From assembly GCA_026874595.1 (NCBI GenBank), contig CM049306.1:74957642-75021641 (forward strand): DNA of 64,000 bases. The letters run 5' to 3'. Both the position numbers and the translations under genes were made by a program. The stretch's first letter is position 1; every line of letters starts with the position of its first letter. Positions 1 through 12,335 of this stretch are shown here, piece after piece. This stretch comes from Sipunculus nudus. Its lineage: Eukaryota > Annelida > Sipuncula > Golfingiida > Sipunculidae. The notes below the pieces were generated by a model, which was not told the origin of the DNA, ran no database searches, and saw only the letters and a list, made by a program, of their open reading frames with translations.

Positions 1-1343
1 TTATTTGTATATAGTGCATGGTGTACGATGCTGCATGGTTAGCTGTCTTCCTTGGCCAGTCCCGAAGGGCAGGTAAATGATTTTGTATTACCTAGTGGTG
101 CATGTGCCAATTAAACATATACATCAATGGTGGTCGTTTTCTTTCATAATCGATTAAATCGACTTTATTTTTGCAGAAACAATCACAAACGATGAAATGT
201 ATACACGTCCAAAAAAAGTCATATTGTCTCGAAAATTATTCTTATTGTGTCAGAGAGATAAGGACAGCATCAAAACTTAAAAGTGTGCAACGAATAAGTG
301 TCGACAACCCAGCCGTTAAATTGACCTTTAGCGTGATCTACAAGTTAGACTGAATTCACTCGGTCAAAATTTTAGGTATAATTCTAAACAGAATATTTCA
401 CAGTAATATGGTGCATAAAATAATCGGTTAATAATCGATCATCGTTCGTTTTTTTTTCAATCATCGAATATGATTTTTAACCGATTCCTACCACTATTAT
501 AAGGATTTGTTTTATCCTTTGGCATTGTTTTATCCTTTGTTAAGATATTTGGTGCAAACAGAGTGTAAGATACAAAAAAAATTATTAGGTCTTGCATTTT
601 TCGTCAGCATCTGGGGGTCTTCCTAACGTCACAGTCGATTAAACAGTGATCATAGAAGTGCCCATAGCTTTATAACAAAAACACAATCTTGTCTTTTATT
701 GTGGGACGAATAAATAAAGTTTCGCTTTATATGAGTTCATTATATGCAAAATCTGTATTAATAATCTTTATTTGGAAATGTGTTATATGATGACACTTGA
801 AATATGCATTCTCAGGAATCCAGGTCTTCGCGAAGTTGGCCGTCCTAAATATGGGATGCTCCCCAAAACGTGTTTGTATTCTCATATTCGGCCCATATAC
901 TCCAAGGTCGATTTTCAAGAAGTTCCCCAAACCCGTGTTTGCTTTCGCCTACTCGGCCCATGCATGTTTACCTATTCGGCCCAGGTTCATTCGTGGATAA
1001 GTGACTGTACATTTGTGAATATTCCTTGAAGTCCTTCCTGGACCCGGATCATGAGGCGGATTCACGCCATATCGAATCACTTCTCCCCTGACCCAAACCT
1101 GAAATGCTCTGAAAATTTTATGAGATTCCGTTCATTATTGCACAGTCAAATGAATCGTATTTAAGCCACAAATAACAATTCAAGCGACTGAGATGATTGC
1201 ATGGGTTATGTGACGATCAAACACAAGAACGGGAATGAAAGCTAACCAACCTGGCGGAGGTTAAAATGCATGGGATTTTGGAATACATCTGATTGATCTG
1301 CCTGGCACGCATATGTATATGGTGTGTACTTTATCTCCAAGAG

Positions 1344-1448
1344 GAGTTCACCAACTTGGTTGATTATTATGAGCGAATGAAGCAACAATAGGCCTACTGG
1401 CCTGACTGGGACGACTGTATCACCCACGGCGGTACACGGGAAGCTTAA
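1344..1448 (+). pseudogene. Fossil FAXC terminal exon in left arm of P
   Basis: Translated in one frame this reads EFTNLVDYYERMKQQ, stop, then AYWPDWDDCITHGGTREA and stop. The intact last exon of copies A-C reads GELTNLVDFCETMRQ, AFWPDWDDCITKGG, then VEAKA. The match covers the whole exon, ends at the same stop position, and is preceded by a pyrimidine/AG stretch at the equivalent place. A six-base insertion brings in an in-frame TAG. No other FAXC exon was recognised nearby, so this is an old, isolated remnant that is more diverged than copies A-C are from one another. Confidence 0.85.
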
Positions 1449-2452
1449 GCCTGATATACACGACTCCATGAATAACACGTCACCAAGTGGGGTATACTAA
1501 GATTCCAAGTTTACATCATATAATAAATGTTGACTGAGAGAAAAAAACAGCCTTTTTTTAGACAGTTGGTTGAATCCACAAGATGGCGGTTGGGAGTACT
1601 CGCCTGTTTGTTCTTAATGGAAGATTTTATCTGAAGCAAGTTGTTAATCACAGCTTAAATATGTTATAATGAGCGTATATTTCATTTATTCTTACATTTT
1701 TCAAACTGGGATCGGTATTTGCACATATAGAATTCCTTCAGACTGATGCAGTCATTTCAAACGTGGTTGGTAGCACGGACTCTAGTAGGCCTACAACAAT
1801 TATTTAGGATAATATTGTAATTTGCTGTCATTGAATTTTTATTCATTCTGTATGTATCCATGCCACTTCTGTTGCGGAGATAAGTTGGGTTTCTCTCCTA
1901 TTTAATTAGTGTGACCGTGTTCAACGAAAATGATTATGAGGAATGACAGGATGTTTAGCGAACGCCAGGTTTTGGGGGCTAATTTTAGTGAGATTCGCAT
2001 GGTATTTTTATCAATTTTCAATTATTTTCCAATCTCGATATTAAAAGCGTTTCTTTGGATTGTTAAACAGTAAAATTAAGATGAAGGAAGTGGTAGTCAC
2101 TAGTGGAGCAAAGCGTTTTATCAGCCTGGTTTCAAAGCACTAGTTGACTTGTGACGTCATGCAAGAGATGCTAGTACATTTCAGTCAAGCTCCATTTCTA
2201 ACATGTTTATTTCATTTTACACAGGTGGGACATTTCAATTTGCACAGGTTGGACTGATGGCTTGATGTTCGCTGACAGGTTCACCGCATAATGCATATAA
2301 TGCCAGGGTTCCCTCGAGTTTGTAACATATCCAGGGCAAGGAAAGTTATATATATCTTGTAACGTAGCATCGATTAACAGACGCACGTGTACCACGAGAA
2401 AACAAGGGCCAAATATAAATGTTGATGTTCATGTTAATCTCGAGTATGAAGA

Positions 2453-3393
2453 AAACATCACATTAATTCAAGTTGGAAATAGAGACTGTGCATAAACAGC
2501 ACGGCCTGAATGGGGGAAAAAACTCTATGCTGAACCTGAAATCGACACGATGATTGGTATGCGTATAGTGCGCAAAAAATCGCTCCCGGCAGCGTGCGGA
2601 TACGGACTACGCATACGGACTACGCATACGTACTACGCATACGGATGAATGGAAACGGCCAAGTTAAAAAGTCTTTAAAGCGATTTTATGCGGACTACGC
2701 ATGCGGACTACGCATACGGACTACGGATACGGACTACGCACTTATGGAAAAGCACCTGGTATGAATGTCATTTCTGGCATCAGTTTTCCAGAAACCAAAC
2801 ATATTGGCATTTGGCTGAATTTTTTTTCCTTTCTTTATCACAGACATGATTTTTAGATGACTGAAGCGTAAACATCACTGTCGCGTATAAAATATTACTA
2901 ATTATGATCTTTAAGAACTTTTATTTTTTTTTTATTGTTTAACTTTTGATGCTCATATATACAGATGTAAATATATTGTGAAATGGCTTGCAAAAATGAA
3001 AAACTTCAGCTATCGAGCACCTATCAATACGGAGTACGGACTACGCATATACGTACTTATGGAAAACGAACTTTTCGGATACGGACTACGCATACGGACT
3101 ACGCATGTGGACTACGGATTCGCACTATACACTTATGGAAAACCACCTTTAAGGTGCTTTTCCATGAGTGCGTAGTCCGTATCCGTAGTCCGTATGCGAA
3201 GTCCGCATGCGTAGTCCGCAAAAATCGCACCTTTACTCCGGAATATGCTGTACAGAATTATACCTAACATATTGACTGAGTAATGCTCCCTAGTAAAGGA
3301 GGTTAGATTAGCCAAGGGCTTTTGACCATGCAGTGTGGGTAAAAAAAAACATGGCGGCAAGCAGTTGAATATGGTCCGCATCGGATAAACTTT
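2453..3393. repeat. Spacer of palindrome P with TACGGACTACGCA repeats
   Basis: The unpaired centre of P. It contains several blocks of a 12-base motif family (ACGCATACGGACT and variants) at about 2595-2745 and 3035-3130, and in inverse orientation (CGTAGTCCGTATC) at about 3167-3225. Around 3136-3163 there is a near-perfect hairpin, with arms CACCTT/AAGGTG around base 3150 extended by GGAAAA/TTTTCC. The rest is AT-rich with no recognisable gene. Confidence 0.75.
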
Positions 3394-4396
3394 ATTTTCT
3401 TCATACTCGAGTTAAGCATGAACATCAACATTTATAGTTGGCCCTTGTTTTCTCGTGGTACACGTGCGTCTGTTAATCGATGCTACGTTACAAGATATAT
3501 ATAACTTTCCTTGCCCTGGATATGTTACAAACTCGAGGGAACCCTGGCATTATATGCATTATGCGGTGAACCTGTCAGCGAACATCAAGCCATCAGTCCC
3601 ACCTGTGCAAATTGAAATGTCCCACCTGTTTAAAATGAAATAAACATGTTAGAAATGGAGCTTGACTGAAATGTACTAGCATCTCTTGCATGACGTCACA
3701 AGTCAACTAGTGCTTTGAAACCAGGCTGATAAAACGCTTTGCTCCACTAGTGACTACCACTTCCTTCATCTTAATTTTACTGTTTAACAATCCAAAGAAA
3801 CGCTTTTAATATCGAGATTGGAAAATAATTGAAAATTGATAAAATACCTTGCGAATCTCACTAAAATTAGCCCCCAAAACCTGGCGTTCGCTAAACATCT
3901 TGTCATTCATAATAATTTTCGTTGAACACGGTCACACTAATTTAATAGGAGAGAAACCCAACTTATCTCCGAAACAGAAGTGGCATGGATACATACAGAA
4001 TGAATAAAAATTCAATGACAGCAAATTACAATATTATCCTTAATAATTGTTGTAGGCCTATTAGAGTCCGCGCTACAAACCACGTTTGAAATGACTGCAT
4101 CAGTCTGTAGGAATTCTATATGTGCAAATACCGATCCCAGTTTGAATAATGTAAGAATAAATGAAATATGCGCTCATCATAACATATTTAAGGTGTGATT
4201 TACAACTATCTTCCGATAAAATCTTCCATTAAGAACAAACAGGCGAGTACTCCCAACCTCCATCTTGTGGATTCAACCAACTGTCTCAAAAAAGGCTGTT
4301 TTTTTTCTCAGTCAACATTTATTATATGATGTAAACTTGGAATCTTAGTATACCCCACTTGGTGACGTGTTATTCATGGAGTCGTGTATATCAGCT

Positions 4397-4500
4397 TTAA
4401 GCTTCCCGTGTACCGCCGTGGGTGATACAGTCGTCCCAGCCAGGCCTGTAGGCCTATTGTTGCTTCATTCGCTCATAATAATCAACCAAGTTGGTTACTC
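4397..4500 (-). pseudogene. Fossil FAXC terminal exon in right arm of P
   Basis: Mirror image of the remnant at 1344-1448. It retains the codons for the DWDD/GWDD-CITHGG region and the TAA end. It carries the same internal TAG plus an extra one-base loss near its 5' end (GAGTAACC instead of GAGTTCACC) and a Trp-to-Arg change. It is not functional. The extra lesion shows that the two arms have decayed separately since the palindrome formed. Confidence 0.8.
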
Positions 4501-5846
4501 CTCTTGGAGATAAAGTACACACCATATACATATGCGTGCCAGGCAGATCAATCAGATGTATTCCAAAATCCCATGCATTTTAACCTTTGCTAGGTTGGTA
4601 TGCTTTCATTCCCGTTCTTGTGTTTGATCGTCACATAACCCATGCAATCATCTCAGTCGCTTGTATTGTTATTTGTGGCTAAAATACGATTCATTTGACT
4701 GTGCAATAATGAACGGAATCTCATAAAATTTTCAGAGCATTTCAGGTTTGGGTCAGGGGAGAAGTGTTAGATTTGGCGTGAATCCGCCTCATGATCCGGG
4801 TCCAGGAAGGACTTCAAGGAATATTCACAAATGTACAGTCACTTATCCACGAATGAACCTGGGCTGAAAAGGTGAACATGCATGGGCCGAGTAGGCGAAA
4901 GCAAACACGGGTTTGGGGAACTTCTTGAAAATTGACCTTGGAGTATATGGGCCGAATAAGAGAATACAAACACGTTTTGGGGAGCATCCCATATTTAGGA
5001 CGGCCAACTTCGCGAAGACCTGGATTCCTGAGAGTGCATATTTCAAGTGTCATCATATAACATATTTCCGAATAAAGATTATTAATACAGATTTTGCATA
5101 TAATTAACTCATATAAAGCGAAACTTATTTATTCATCCCACAATATAAGACAAGATTGTGTGATTTGTTATAAAGCTATGGGCACTTCTATGACCACTGT
5201 TTAATCGACTGTGACGTTAGGAAGACATCTAAATGCTGACGAAAAATGCCAGACCCAATAATTTTTTTTGTATCTTACACTCTGTTTGCACCAAATATTT
5301 TAACAAAGGATAAAACAATGGCAAAGGATAAAACAAATCCGTGTGGTTATAATAGTGGTAGGAATCGGTTAAAAATCATATTCGATGATTGAAAAAAAAA
5401 ACGAACGATGATCGATTATTAACCGATTATTTTATGCACCATATTAATGTGAAATATTCTGTATAGAATTATACCTAAAATTTTGACCGGGTAAATTCAG
5501 TCTAACTTGTATATCACGCTAAAGGTCAATTTAACGGCTGGGTTGTCGACACTTATTCGTTGCACACTTTTAAGTTTTGATGCTGTCCTTATCTCTTTGA
5601 CACAATAAGAATAATTTTCGAGATAATATGACTTCTTTTGATGCGTATACATAATCGTTTGTGATTGTTTCTGCAAAAATACAGTCGATTTAATCGATTA
5701 TGAAAGAAAACGACCATCATTGATGTATACGTTTAATTGGCACATGCACCACTAGGTAATACAAAATCATTTACCTGCCCTTCGGGACTGGCCAAGGAAG
5801 GCAGCTTACCATGCAGCATCGTACACCATGCACTATATACAAATAA

Positions 5847-7019
5847 AACACTAGCTGGTCATTCCTCTATAGCCATTCTTTCTAAATTTCCGTCTCATAA
5901 TTTTTTCAAATTACGCTGTACACACATCATAGTGTGCCCAGATAGGCTTGCCCATAGACCCAGTTTGACCACTGCACCGCATATAAGTAAGAGTCCATAA
6001 GACGCCGTTATATATCTTCTGACCTCAGACCTAATGAAATATGCGCATATTTTACCGAAAATAGAATTCAGGTGAGAAACTCTTTTTCTAAATATTTATA
6101 GTGAATTTCATGAAAATCCATAAATTGTTTGGGTAAGTCATGGCTGCGTCACCAGTCTGGTGACCTTTTAGTTTATTCATTTTACTTGATATTTAAGCCA
6201 AACCCGGAACAAACTGCAAAAGAATTGTGTGTTTTCGTCATATGACCAGAAAGTTCTTGAGGATAGCATGTCAAAAGTTCCGTACAGTTTCATGGGTGAA
6301 AGTGCTTTTAAAAAAGGCATTTTGGACGCGATTGTGTACTGGAGTTAAGATAACTGTAGTTAAAATAAAGGTAAATAACAGACTATAAAGCGAAATGCAT
6401 GCCCTACTCTGACCGCTAAATAAAAAAAATAGTTTATTTAATGGTAGCAATATGTTAATAGTATCGATTTAATTAATAATGAGGAAAGTCAGTATAAATT
6501 GTCGACTCGTTGGGGGGGGGGGGGGGGCAGGGGGACATGTTCCCCCCATTTTTTAGGGATGAGAACAATGTGTGATGGGGACAAAGAATCATATGGCCCC
6601 ATCATTTTTATATTCTCTTAATTTAAAGGAAAGCAGGTAGAAACTTAACCAGAAGTAACTTAATTAAATAATCCAAATTGAAAAGGGACGGGGGATTGTG
6701 ACGGTAGGATATGGAAATGCATTAAATGTGAAGACAAATTAATATGAAATATAGGAGAAGCGGGTCCAGGGGGGGGGGGTCCTGGGGGTCCGGATCCCCC
6801 CCCCTTTTTCGCTCGAAAGAATCTATTCTTAAGGGCTTCAGACAAAACTGTGCAGCCTGGAGCGCCCCCCCCCCCTCCCCACACACTTTATCCGGACCTT
6901 GGGACCTTTCTTTTTAGGCTTTTCGTTATTCCTCCTGCATGGACAACCCCCCCAACCCTTTCCTAAATCCTGGAACCCCCCCCCCCCTTGTCTATCTAGT
7001 ATTTTTTTCAGGACAGGAT
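5847..7019. other. Flank between P and copy A; G/C homopolymer tracts, no gene seen
   Basis: Inverted counterpart of about 36.3-37.44 kb and direct counterpart of about 43.29-44.35 kb. It contains a run of 16 G at 6512-6527 and several C or G runs of 8-10 between 6765 and 6986. Repetitive phrases such as ACATGTTCCCCCCATTTTTT are typical of interspersed elements. No exon was recognised. Similarity to 43-44 kb falls visibly beyond about 6.35 kb. Confidence 0.6.
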
Positions 7020-7049
7020 GATCGTACGTCAAATGCAAAAATGTATGTG

Positions 7050-7053
<4 letters not shown>

Positions 7054-7085
<32 letters not shown>
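7054..7085. repeat. (CA)n microsatellite
   Basis: About 16 uninterrupted CA units. The B and C counterparts have only a few CA repeats, so this expanded in unit A. Confidence 0.9.
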
Positions 7086-7087
<2 letters not shown>

Positions 7088-7519
7088 CATATATGAGATT
7101 AAGTGTCTCAGATATCAGACTTGTGTTCACAATGCGATTCCTCCTTCTTACTGCTTGGTCTATGATTTTTCTTCACACAATAAATGCATATGCATGTGTA
7201 TGCACATGTAAACACAAACATTTTAAAGACATACCATTAGTATAAGGGAATGTTATGCACACTTTGAAATAGCTAGATTAGTATATATAAATACACTAGT
7301 AATCATCTGACTACATAATATTAATAATAATTTTAGTCAAGGGTGGGTTTACGTTCTACTCTGCACTTCAGGCTTTAAATTGGCTTTTGTGCGGGATCGG
7401 CTTTTGTCCCAGGTGGGCTTTTGTCGGTCACTCAGTCCAAACTGTTAAGAGGATCCAAGGTTTGCCAGATGATAAGTAACAAACATGGTCATTGTATGTC
7501 TTAAATTTTTACATATCAG

Positions 7520-7662
7520 AGAAGATACCATAAAGCATCTGATAAAATCAGCAGACGAGATGGACTATGTAAAGGATTTGCCACAGTCTTACCTACTGGC
7601 AGGTGGGGCTGTTGCAGTAACAACTGCTGCACTATTAACCAAGGCAGTCCTTAAAAGAAGCG
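7520..7662 (+). pseudogene. FAXC-A exon 1 (membrane-anchor exon), one base short
   Basis: Acceptor ACATATCAG ends at 7519. Encodes the conserved DYVKDLPQSYLLAGG segment and the hydrophobic AVAVTTAALL stretch. The first in-frame ATG is at 7560. The donor region has lost an A relative to B and C, so the phase no longer matches exon 2. Confidence 0.8.
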
Positions 7663-8205
7663 GTAAAGGAGCATTTGAGTTATTTTATGAAAATGATAGA
7701 TCATTGTCGTGATATATGTATTATACGTGTTGATATTTATTATCCTATCACAACATAGTTGCACGAGTGGATGAAGGAGCGCCTTAATCTGTCTGTCAAT
7801 ATATCGGTTTTTGGCTTATGGGTACATTTTAGGCAAAACTATTTGATTAATTCTTTCCATACACCACATGGTGCTCATCCAACAACAGGGGAAGAAACTT
7901 TACTGATTATGAGGTCACCAGGTCATATTCAATGCCACAGGACCTATACTTCTTGTGAGGACTTACCTGCCATCGTTCACATATGGCACATGTACCAATA
8001 GGGAGAGAGCCCCATTGATTTTTAGGTCAAAGTTAAAAGTCATAGGACCTGTGTCTTTAAAAAGCTTGTAGACGTATGTTGAGCTACAATTTTCATCCCA
8101 GACCCTGACTCTTTCATGTTTGGCTCACCCACCAATAGGGAAAATAAACTGTAAATTTTTAGGTCATAAGGTCGAAGTCATCATATGTATCGGAATGAAA
8201 TACAT

Positions 8206-8845
8206 GCATATCATGTCGATCCATCTAGGAAAGTTTTCTCGTACACTTGATCGGTCATGCCATCAACATTCAAGGATTCGTAGAATGTATTCATGCATTT
8301 ATCTAAGGTTTAGTTAGAGGCATGTCTAATTTTAGCATGTTCATAGATCTTGGATACTTTAATCTCGTACACATCAAGTGGAGTCACCTACAACCTTTCT
8401 CGCATGGCGTCTATCCAAATCTATTTTTGGTGAAAACGAGACATATCTCACAAGTGGATGGATATTTCAGTCTGAAATTTTGCATATTTAATCATCTTTG
8501 GTAGATTGCTTGCACACGGGCCTGATGGCGCCACCTACAAATACATATTCGTACAATACATCTATCCATTTATCTCAGGAGTGGTTTGATGTAGTGAACT
8601 GAAATTTTGCTGATCCATAATATAAAAGACTTGTGGGGCCACCTACAATTGTTTTTGCGTGGTGTCCATCTGGTTTGAAAATCACACATATCTCAGGAGT
8701 TGGATAGACAGGGGACGCCACTGTGTGGCGTCAATTTTGCTTCCAGGGTGGGGGGGGGGGAGGTGACTTTATATATATATATGTATACATACATACATAC
8801 ACACATATACATATACCTTTTTCAGCGTCTGTGGGTGGCATATAC

Positions 8846-8885
<40 letters not shown>

Positions 8886-10066
8886 TTAATTATATTTCAA
8901 ATAATTATTATGTTTTAGAAAATAAGTTATTTGTGAATTCTGAGCAAGGTTTAGATATAACATTTTTTAGTTAATAGATCCAAAGTCTTTAATTCTATTT
9001 ATTAATATATTTCGTTTGCAATATTATTATATTATTCTCTGAAAAGTGGGGGGATGATTACATTGACAATCCTCCTTGCCAAAAATTTGGGGGTATATAT
9101 TCCCCCCATCCCCCCTATATTGACGCCCCTGACGCCACCTACAATAATGTATTCATGAAATACATCCATGCGTTTATCCCAGAAGTGGTTTGACGTATAA
9201 TCTTGAAACTTTGCATGTCCATACCTACAGAATGGTACTACTTCTTATATGCAAGATAGGTGACACCAACTACAAAACTTTTTTGCCTGCTGTCCATCTG
9301 TGTCTATAATCTCAGGTGTTGTATGATGTTTCAGCCTGAATGTTTCTTTTATCTTCTACACGAGACTGATGGTGCTATCTACAATAAATTATATGTGTTG
9401 GGATACTTGTCATCTCTGATGCTACAAATTTAGATCCATATGACTTGTCACATTAGGAGACATTCCATATCCCACATTATCCATGCCACCGTGATTCAGC
9501 GGATACCGTTAATGTAATCGCTTGACGCCCATATTCTGTCTTTGTATGGAAAATTTGGATTGAATACTTGTTAGCCGCCTGCAGAGACGAAACGTGTTAT
9601 ATCTTTTACGGACGACTGTTACTTCGCCTATACACAGAGTTCAGTGGTGTTTTAACACTATACTATCGTACTTACCGGAAAAGGCAGATTTATTGTCAGT
9701 TTCACGGAGAGTGTTACTTTTTAACTTCGCCATGGTAAAAGTAAATAATTTTTTAACACAACGGCAACTTATTGGCAAACGAAAGTTCATTACACCTGAG
9801 TTATTGTTCATTTTGGACTAAGAAGACACGTGATGTACTGCTTAGAGCCAACAAGAAAAAAAAATTAAGAACGATTTTTTTTAGTGCCTACATTTCTTGT
9901 GTACTCTTTCCCGTTTTATAAGGGACCTAGACATATTTAAACCGGGAAGTAATGCAGTTAGTTTAACATAACAGATTTTTTTATTTTAAATATGAGATAC
10001 CCGAGATTATTATGGGGGTTTACAGACACAGATAGTACGGGGCTCAGAACAAAATTCAAGGGTTGA
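8206..10066. repeat. Copy-A-specific insertion in intron 1: degenerate tandem repeat with nested element
   Basis: Units B and C run straight from GAAATACAGG into TTACTAAA at this point. A has about 1.86 kb extra. The insert contains recurring phrases (CCACCTACAA; TTTATCTCAGGAGTGGTTTGATG; CTGAAATTTTGCAT) at about 8390, 8530, 8638, 9131, 9252 and 9370. This is consistent with a degenerate repeat of roughly 240 bp made of two halves. A second element (8740-9131) sits inside it. Short open frames here (e.g. 9594-9821) resemble no known protein to me. Confidence 0.6.
8740..9131. mobile_element. Interspersed element with G-run ends and (TA)n core
   Basis: Bounded by GGGTGGGGGGGGGG at the left and CCCCCATCCCCCCTATATTGACGCCCC at the right (quoted in part). 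It shares the phrase ATTCTCTGAA...GGGATGATTA and the AAAGTCTTTAATTCTATTTAT block with the transposon at the palindrome tip (20180-20740, 22172-22790) and with 21541-21900. It includes (TA)n at about 8849-8884. Probably a non-autonomous or truncated relative of that element. Confidence 0.55.
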
Positions 10067-10383
10067 TGACTAAAACGTACTCTCAGATATATTAATCTTT
10101 TTAGTGGCTAAATACTTGTATGAAGCCTTAGTGCTAATTTCTATATTTCCTGCCAGGGCACTTAAAATATATCCAATCATAAATTTAGCGGACATGTGTC
10201 CTGAGCATGTATATTATTACTTTCTTGCATTCGTAAACCTGTGAATTTGTTTCAATTAACGTCCTGCAAAGTTTTTATAAAGAAGTTGGTATATGTTCCG
10301 ATTATTACACATATATAAACAAGGAAATAAACTTTTGTGTTATACTCATGTTCTGCAGATATGTTTATTCACAGTAGTCTTGA

Positions 10384-10563
<180 letters not shown>

Positions 10564-11100
10564 TGAACTTTACTAATCATATACAATTATCATAAATGCA
10601 ACAAAGGATATGTCAAACTTATGCTTGCAGTTAGTTATAGCATATGCTCATAAAAATGTTGATATATAATAATATGCGTTTTAGTGTAGGATTTCTCCTA
10701 AAGATGAAATATAACAATATAACAGGTTTTACATAACCAAATGGCTTGAAGGTCTGTCTGAGTTTGAAATGGTTGTTCTTATGAAGCCGAAACCTATATA
10801 CTGCCAGTCCTTTGGTTAAACGTGATAATTAAAGATCTATCTCAGCCAAATTCATCATCCCATATAGCTCTAGATGTTGTCAGTTTTATCATCCCTCATA
10901 CCCTTAGTTTCAGTTTTATCACCATTACACCCACATATGTCAGTGTAACAGTCCCTTTTACCACTAGATGTTGTCAGTTTCGTTATTCCTTTAATTCTGT
11001 TTCAAATTACTGATAGATGATAAAACCCTGTATCAGAGGGCTGGTAGTCATTTTCCATCATCATTGATTCGTCATCACATGTGCACCAGAGTAAATTAAC

Positions 11101-11634
11101 TAGGGGTGTGCGATATTACCGATATATCGGTATATCATGATTAACTATTAATGATATTTATTAATATTCCCTCTTTGCATCCTATGTAACTGCAGGAGGA
11201 TAAGTGTCTACAGTATTATTGATCAAGAAAAGCAATTTTGGGATGTGATACACAATATGTCCCTCTCCCTGCGAAACCAGAATGCTCTTACTGCAAATTT
11301 TCTTCCATATGTAAGGCATAAAGAAAGCATTACAAAACCTATTTTAAACGTTTCTTCGAATGCTGTCAACAAAAAGTACTTCCTTAGTAATATTGCCATA
11401 TTTTCTGTATAAAAGAAACTGGTGTACATATACTTTGATTATGTCATCATATTCAACATGATATAATCTAAGAATGAATAACATATTAAATATGTAATAT
11501 ATACATCAGAAGACACACTTTTTTCCTTTAAATTGATACAAAGGTAAAAATTGTGAAATAATTCACAAAACGCTACCTCATATCGCTATATATACTGAAA
11601 TACGAAAATATGAAGGTGATACCCATCCCTAAAA
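11101..11634. mobile_element. hAT-like MITE in intron 2 of copy A (internally deleted)
   Basis: Starts TAGGGGTGTGCGATATTACC and ends GATACCCATCCCTAA, so its ends are imperfect inverted repeats. The CGATATATCGGTATATC motif near the left end is typical of GGGTGGGCGATAT-type non-autonomous hAT elements (from general knowledge). Counterparts lie at about 32717-33596 (B) and 54918-55725 (C). A lacks roughly 270 bp of the interior seen in C. Confidence 0.6.
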
Positions 11635-11787
11635 TTAATAAACTTTCAACCTAGTGTCATTGTTTACACTTAAGTCTTTTTATTTTGTGTTAACAAATCA
11701 CCCGGGGGTATTATATGCAGGTTCAGTGATAGAAGCTTTTTGGGAAACTGTGACTCAGCATTTTTATCGCTTATGTTTGTACTGCAG

Positions 11788-11984
11788 AATGAATATACCT
11801 ACAAGATGTCACCAAAGGGGAAGTCCCCTTGGATCACGCTGAATGGAGAGGTCATGGGGGACTCCCAGTTGATCATCGAGCACCTGAACCAGGAATTCAA
11901 TGTGGATTTGAACAAGCACCTGTCTCCAGAGGACAAGGCTGTGGCCCGAGCATTCCTCAAGCTGACAGAGGAGAACCTGTACTG
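11788..11984 (+). pseudogene. FAXC-A exon 3
   Basis: 197 nt, acceptor TACTGCAG, donor ACTG|gttagt. Encodes NEYTYKMSPKGKSPWITLNG, then the EVMGDSQLIIEHLNQEF region, the second half of the GST-N-like fold. Open. Confidence 0.85.
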
Positions 11985-12036
11985 GTTAGTGATATTTCAG
12001 TCCTCACTTTTACCGTTTGTAATTTCTTCACAGTTG

Positions 12037-12335
12037 TTAGGCCAACAAAAAAAATAAATAGAAGGTGTGGTTCTCAGGCACCGCCCGCGTCAATGCTTAC
12101 CCCCCCCCCCCTTCAAACATTCTTATTTTTTTCAAGAACATAAAATAATACAATTTTGATACGATTTCAATTGTTATGTATTGCATTGCAGAAAAAACTG
12201 TTATTTCATGCTTTTCCCTGATCATATGACATTTTTATCGAAACACAGAAAAAAGGTAAAAAATAAAATACCGCCGGCCCGAGTGATTTCTTTAAAAAAA
12301 GCCTGAAAACGATACCTTTTCATTTTTTGGCCTTA
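12037..12335. mobile_element. GGCC-ended MITE, insertion unique to copy A
   Basis: Begins TTAGGCCAACAAAA, followed by a GGTTCTCAGGCACCGCCCGCG block. Ends in GCCTGAAAACGATACC...TTTTTTGGCCTTAA, giving inverted ends of about 35 bp. In C the corresponding site (near 56113) is uninterrupted. Flanking TTA may be the target duplication. A run of 10 C occurs inside. Confidence 0.65.

Larger units (their letters stand above)
1..5846. repeat. Palindrome P: long inverted repeat, copy 1 (left edge outside window)
   Basis: Bases 1-2452 are the reverse complement of about 3394-5846, with few mismatches (roughly 95% by eye). The intervening spacer of about 940 bp is described separately. For example, the segment around base 60 with the motif CGAAGGGCAGGTAAATG reappears inverted near 5770. 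No intact gene is present. The short open frames in it occur as mirror images in both arms and look non-coding. Each arm carries a decayed FAXC last exon. The whole block recurs in direct orientation at 37440-43292 with only about 20 differences seen. It is the inverted-repeat centre that would lie between copy A and a further copy expected to the left of the window (inference). Confidence 0.9.

Noticed and set aside
772-1029. Recurrent 60-85-codon frames in P and P' (772-1029, 727-930, 4814-5056, 38211-38468 and others)
   Set aside because: They are mirrored and overlapping on both strands with no recognisable domain. Conservation is explained by the P/P' duplication.
1-5846. Palindrome P as a fold-back (FB-type) transposon
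   Set aside because: Inverted similarity does not stop at a defined terminus with target duplication. It continues into the gene units, so P is better seen as the centre of larger inverted duplications.
7485-7519. ATG at 7485 as FAXC start in copy A
   Set aside because: It lies in the intron before a splice acceptor. In B and C the same ATG is out of frame.
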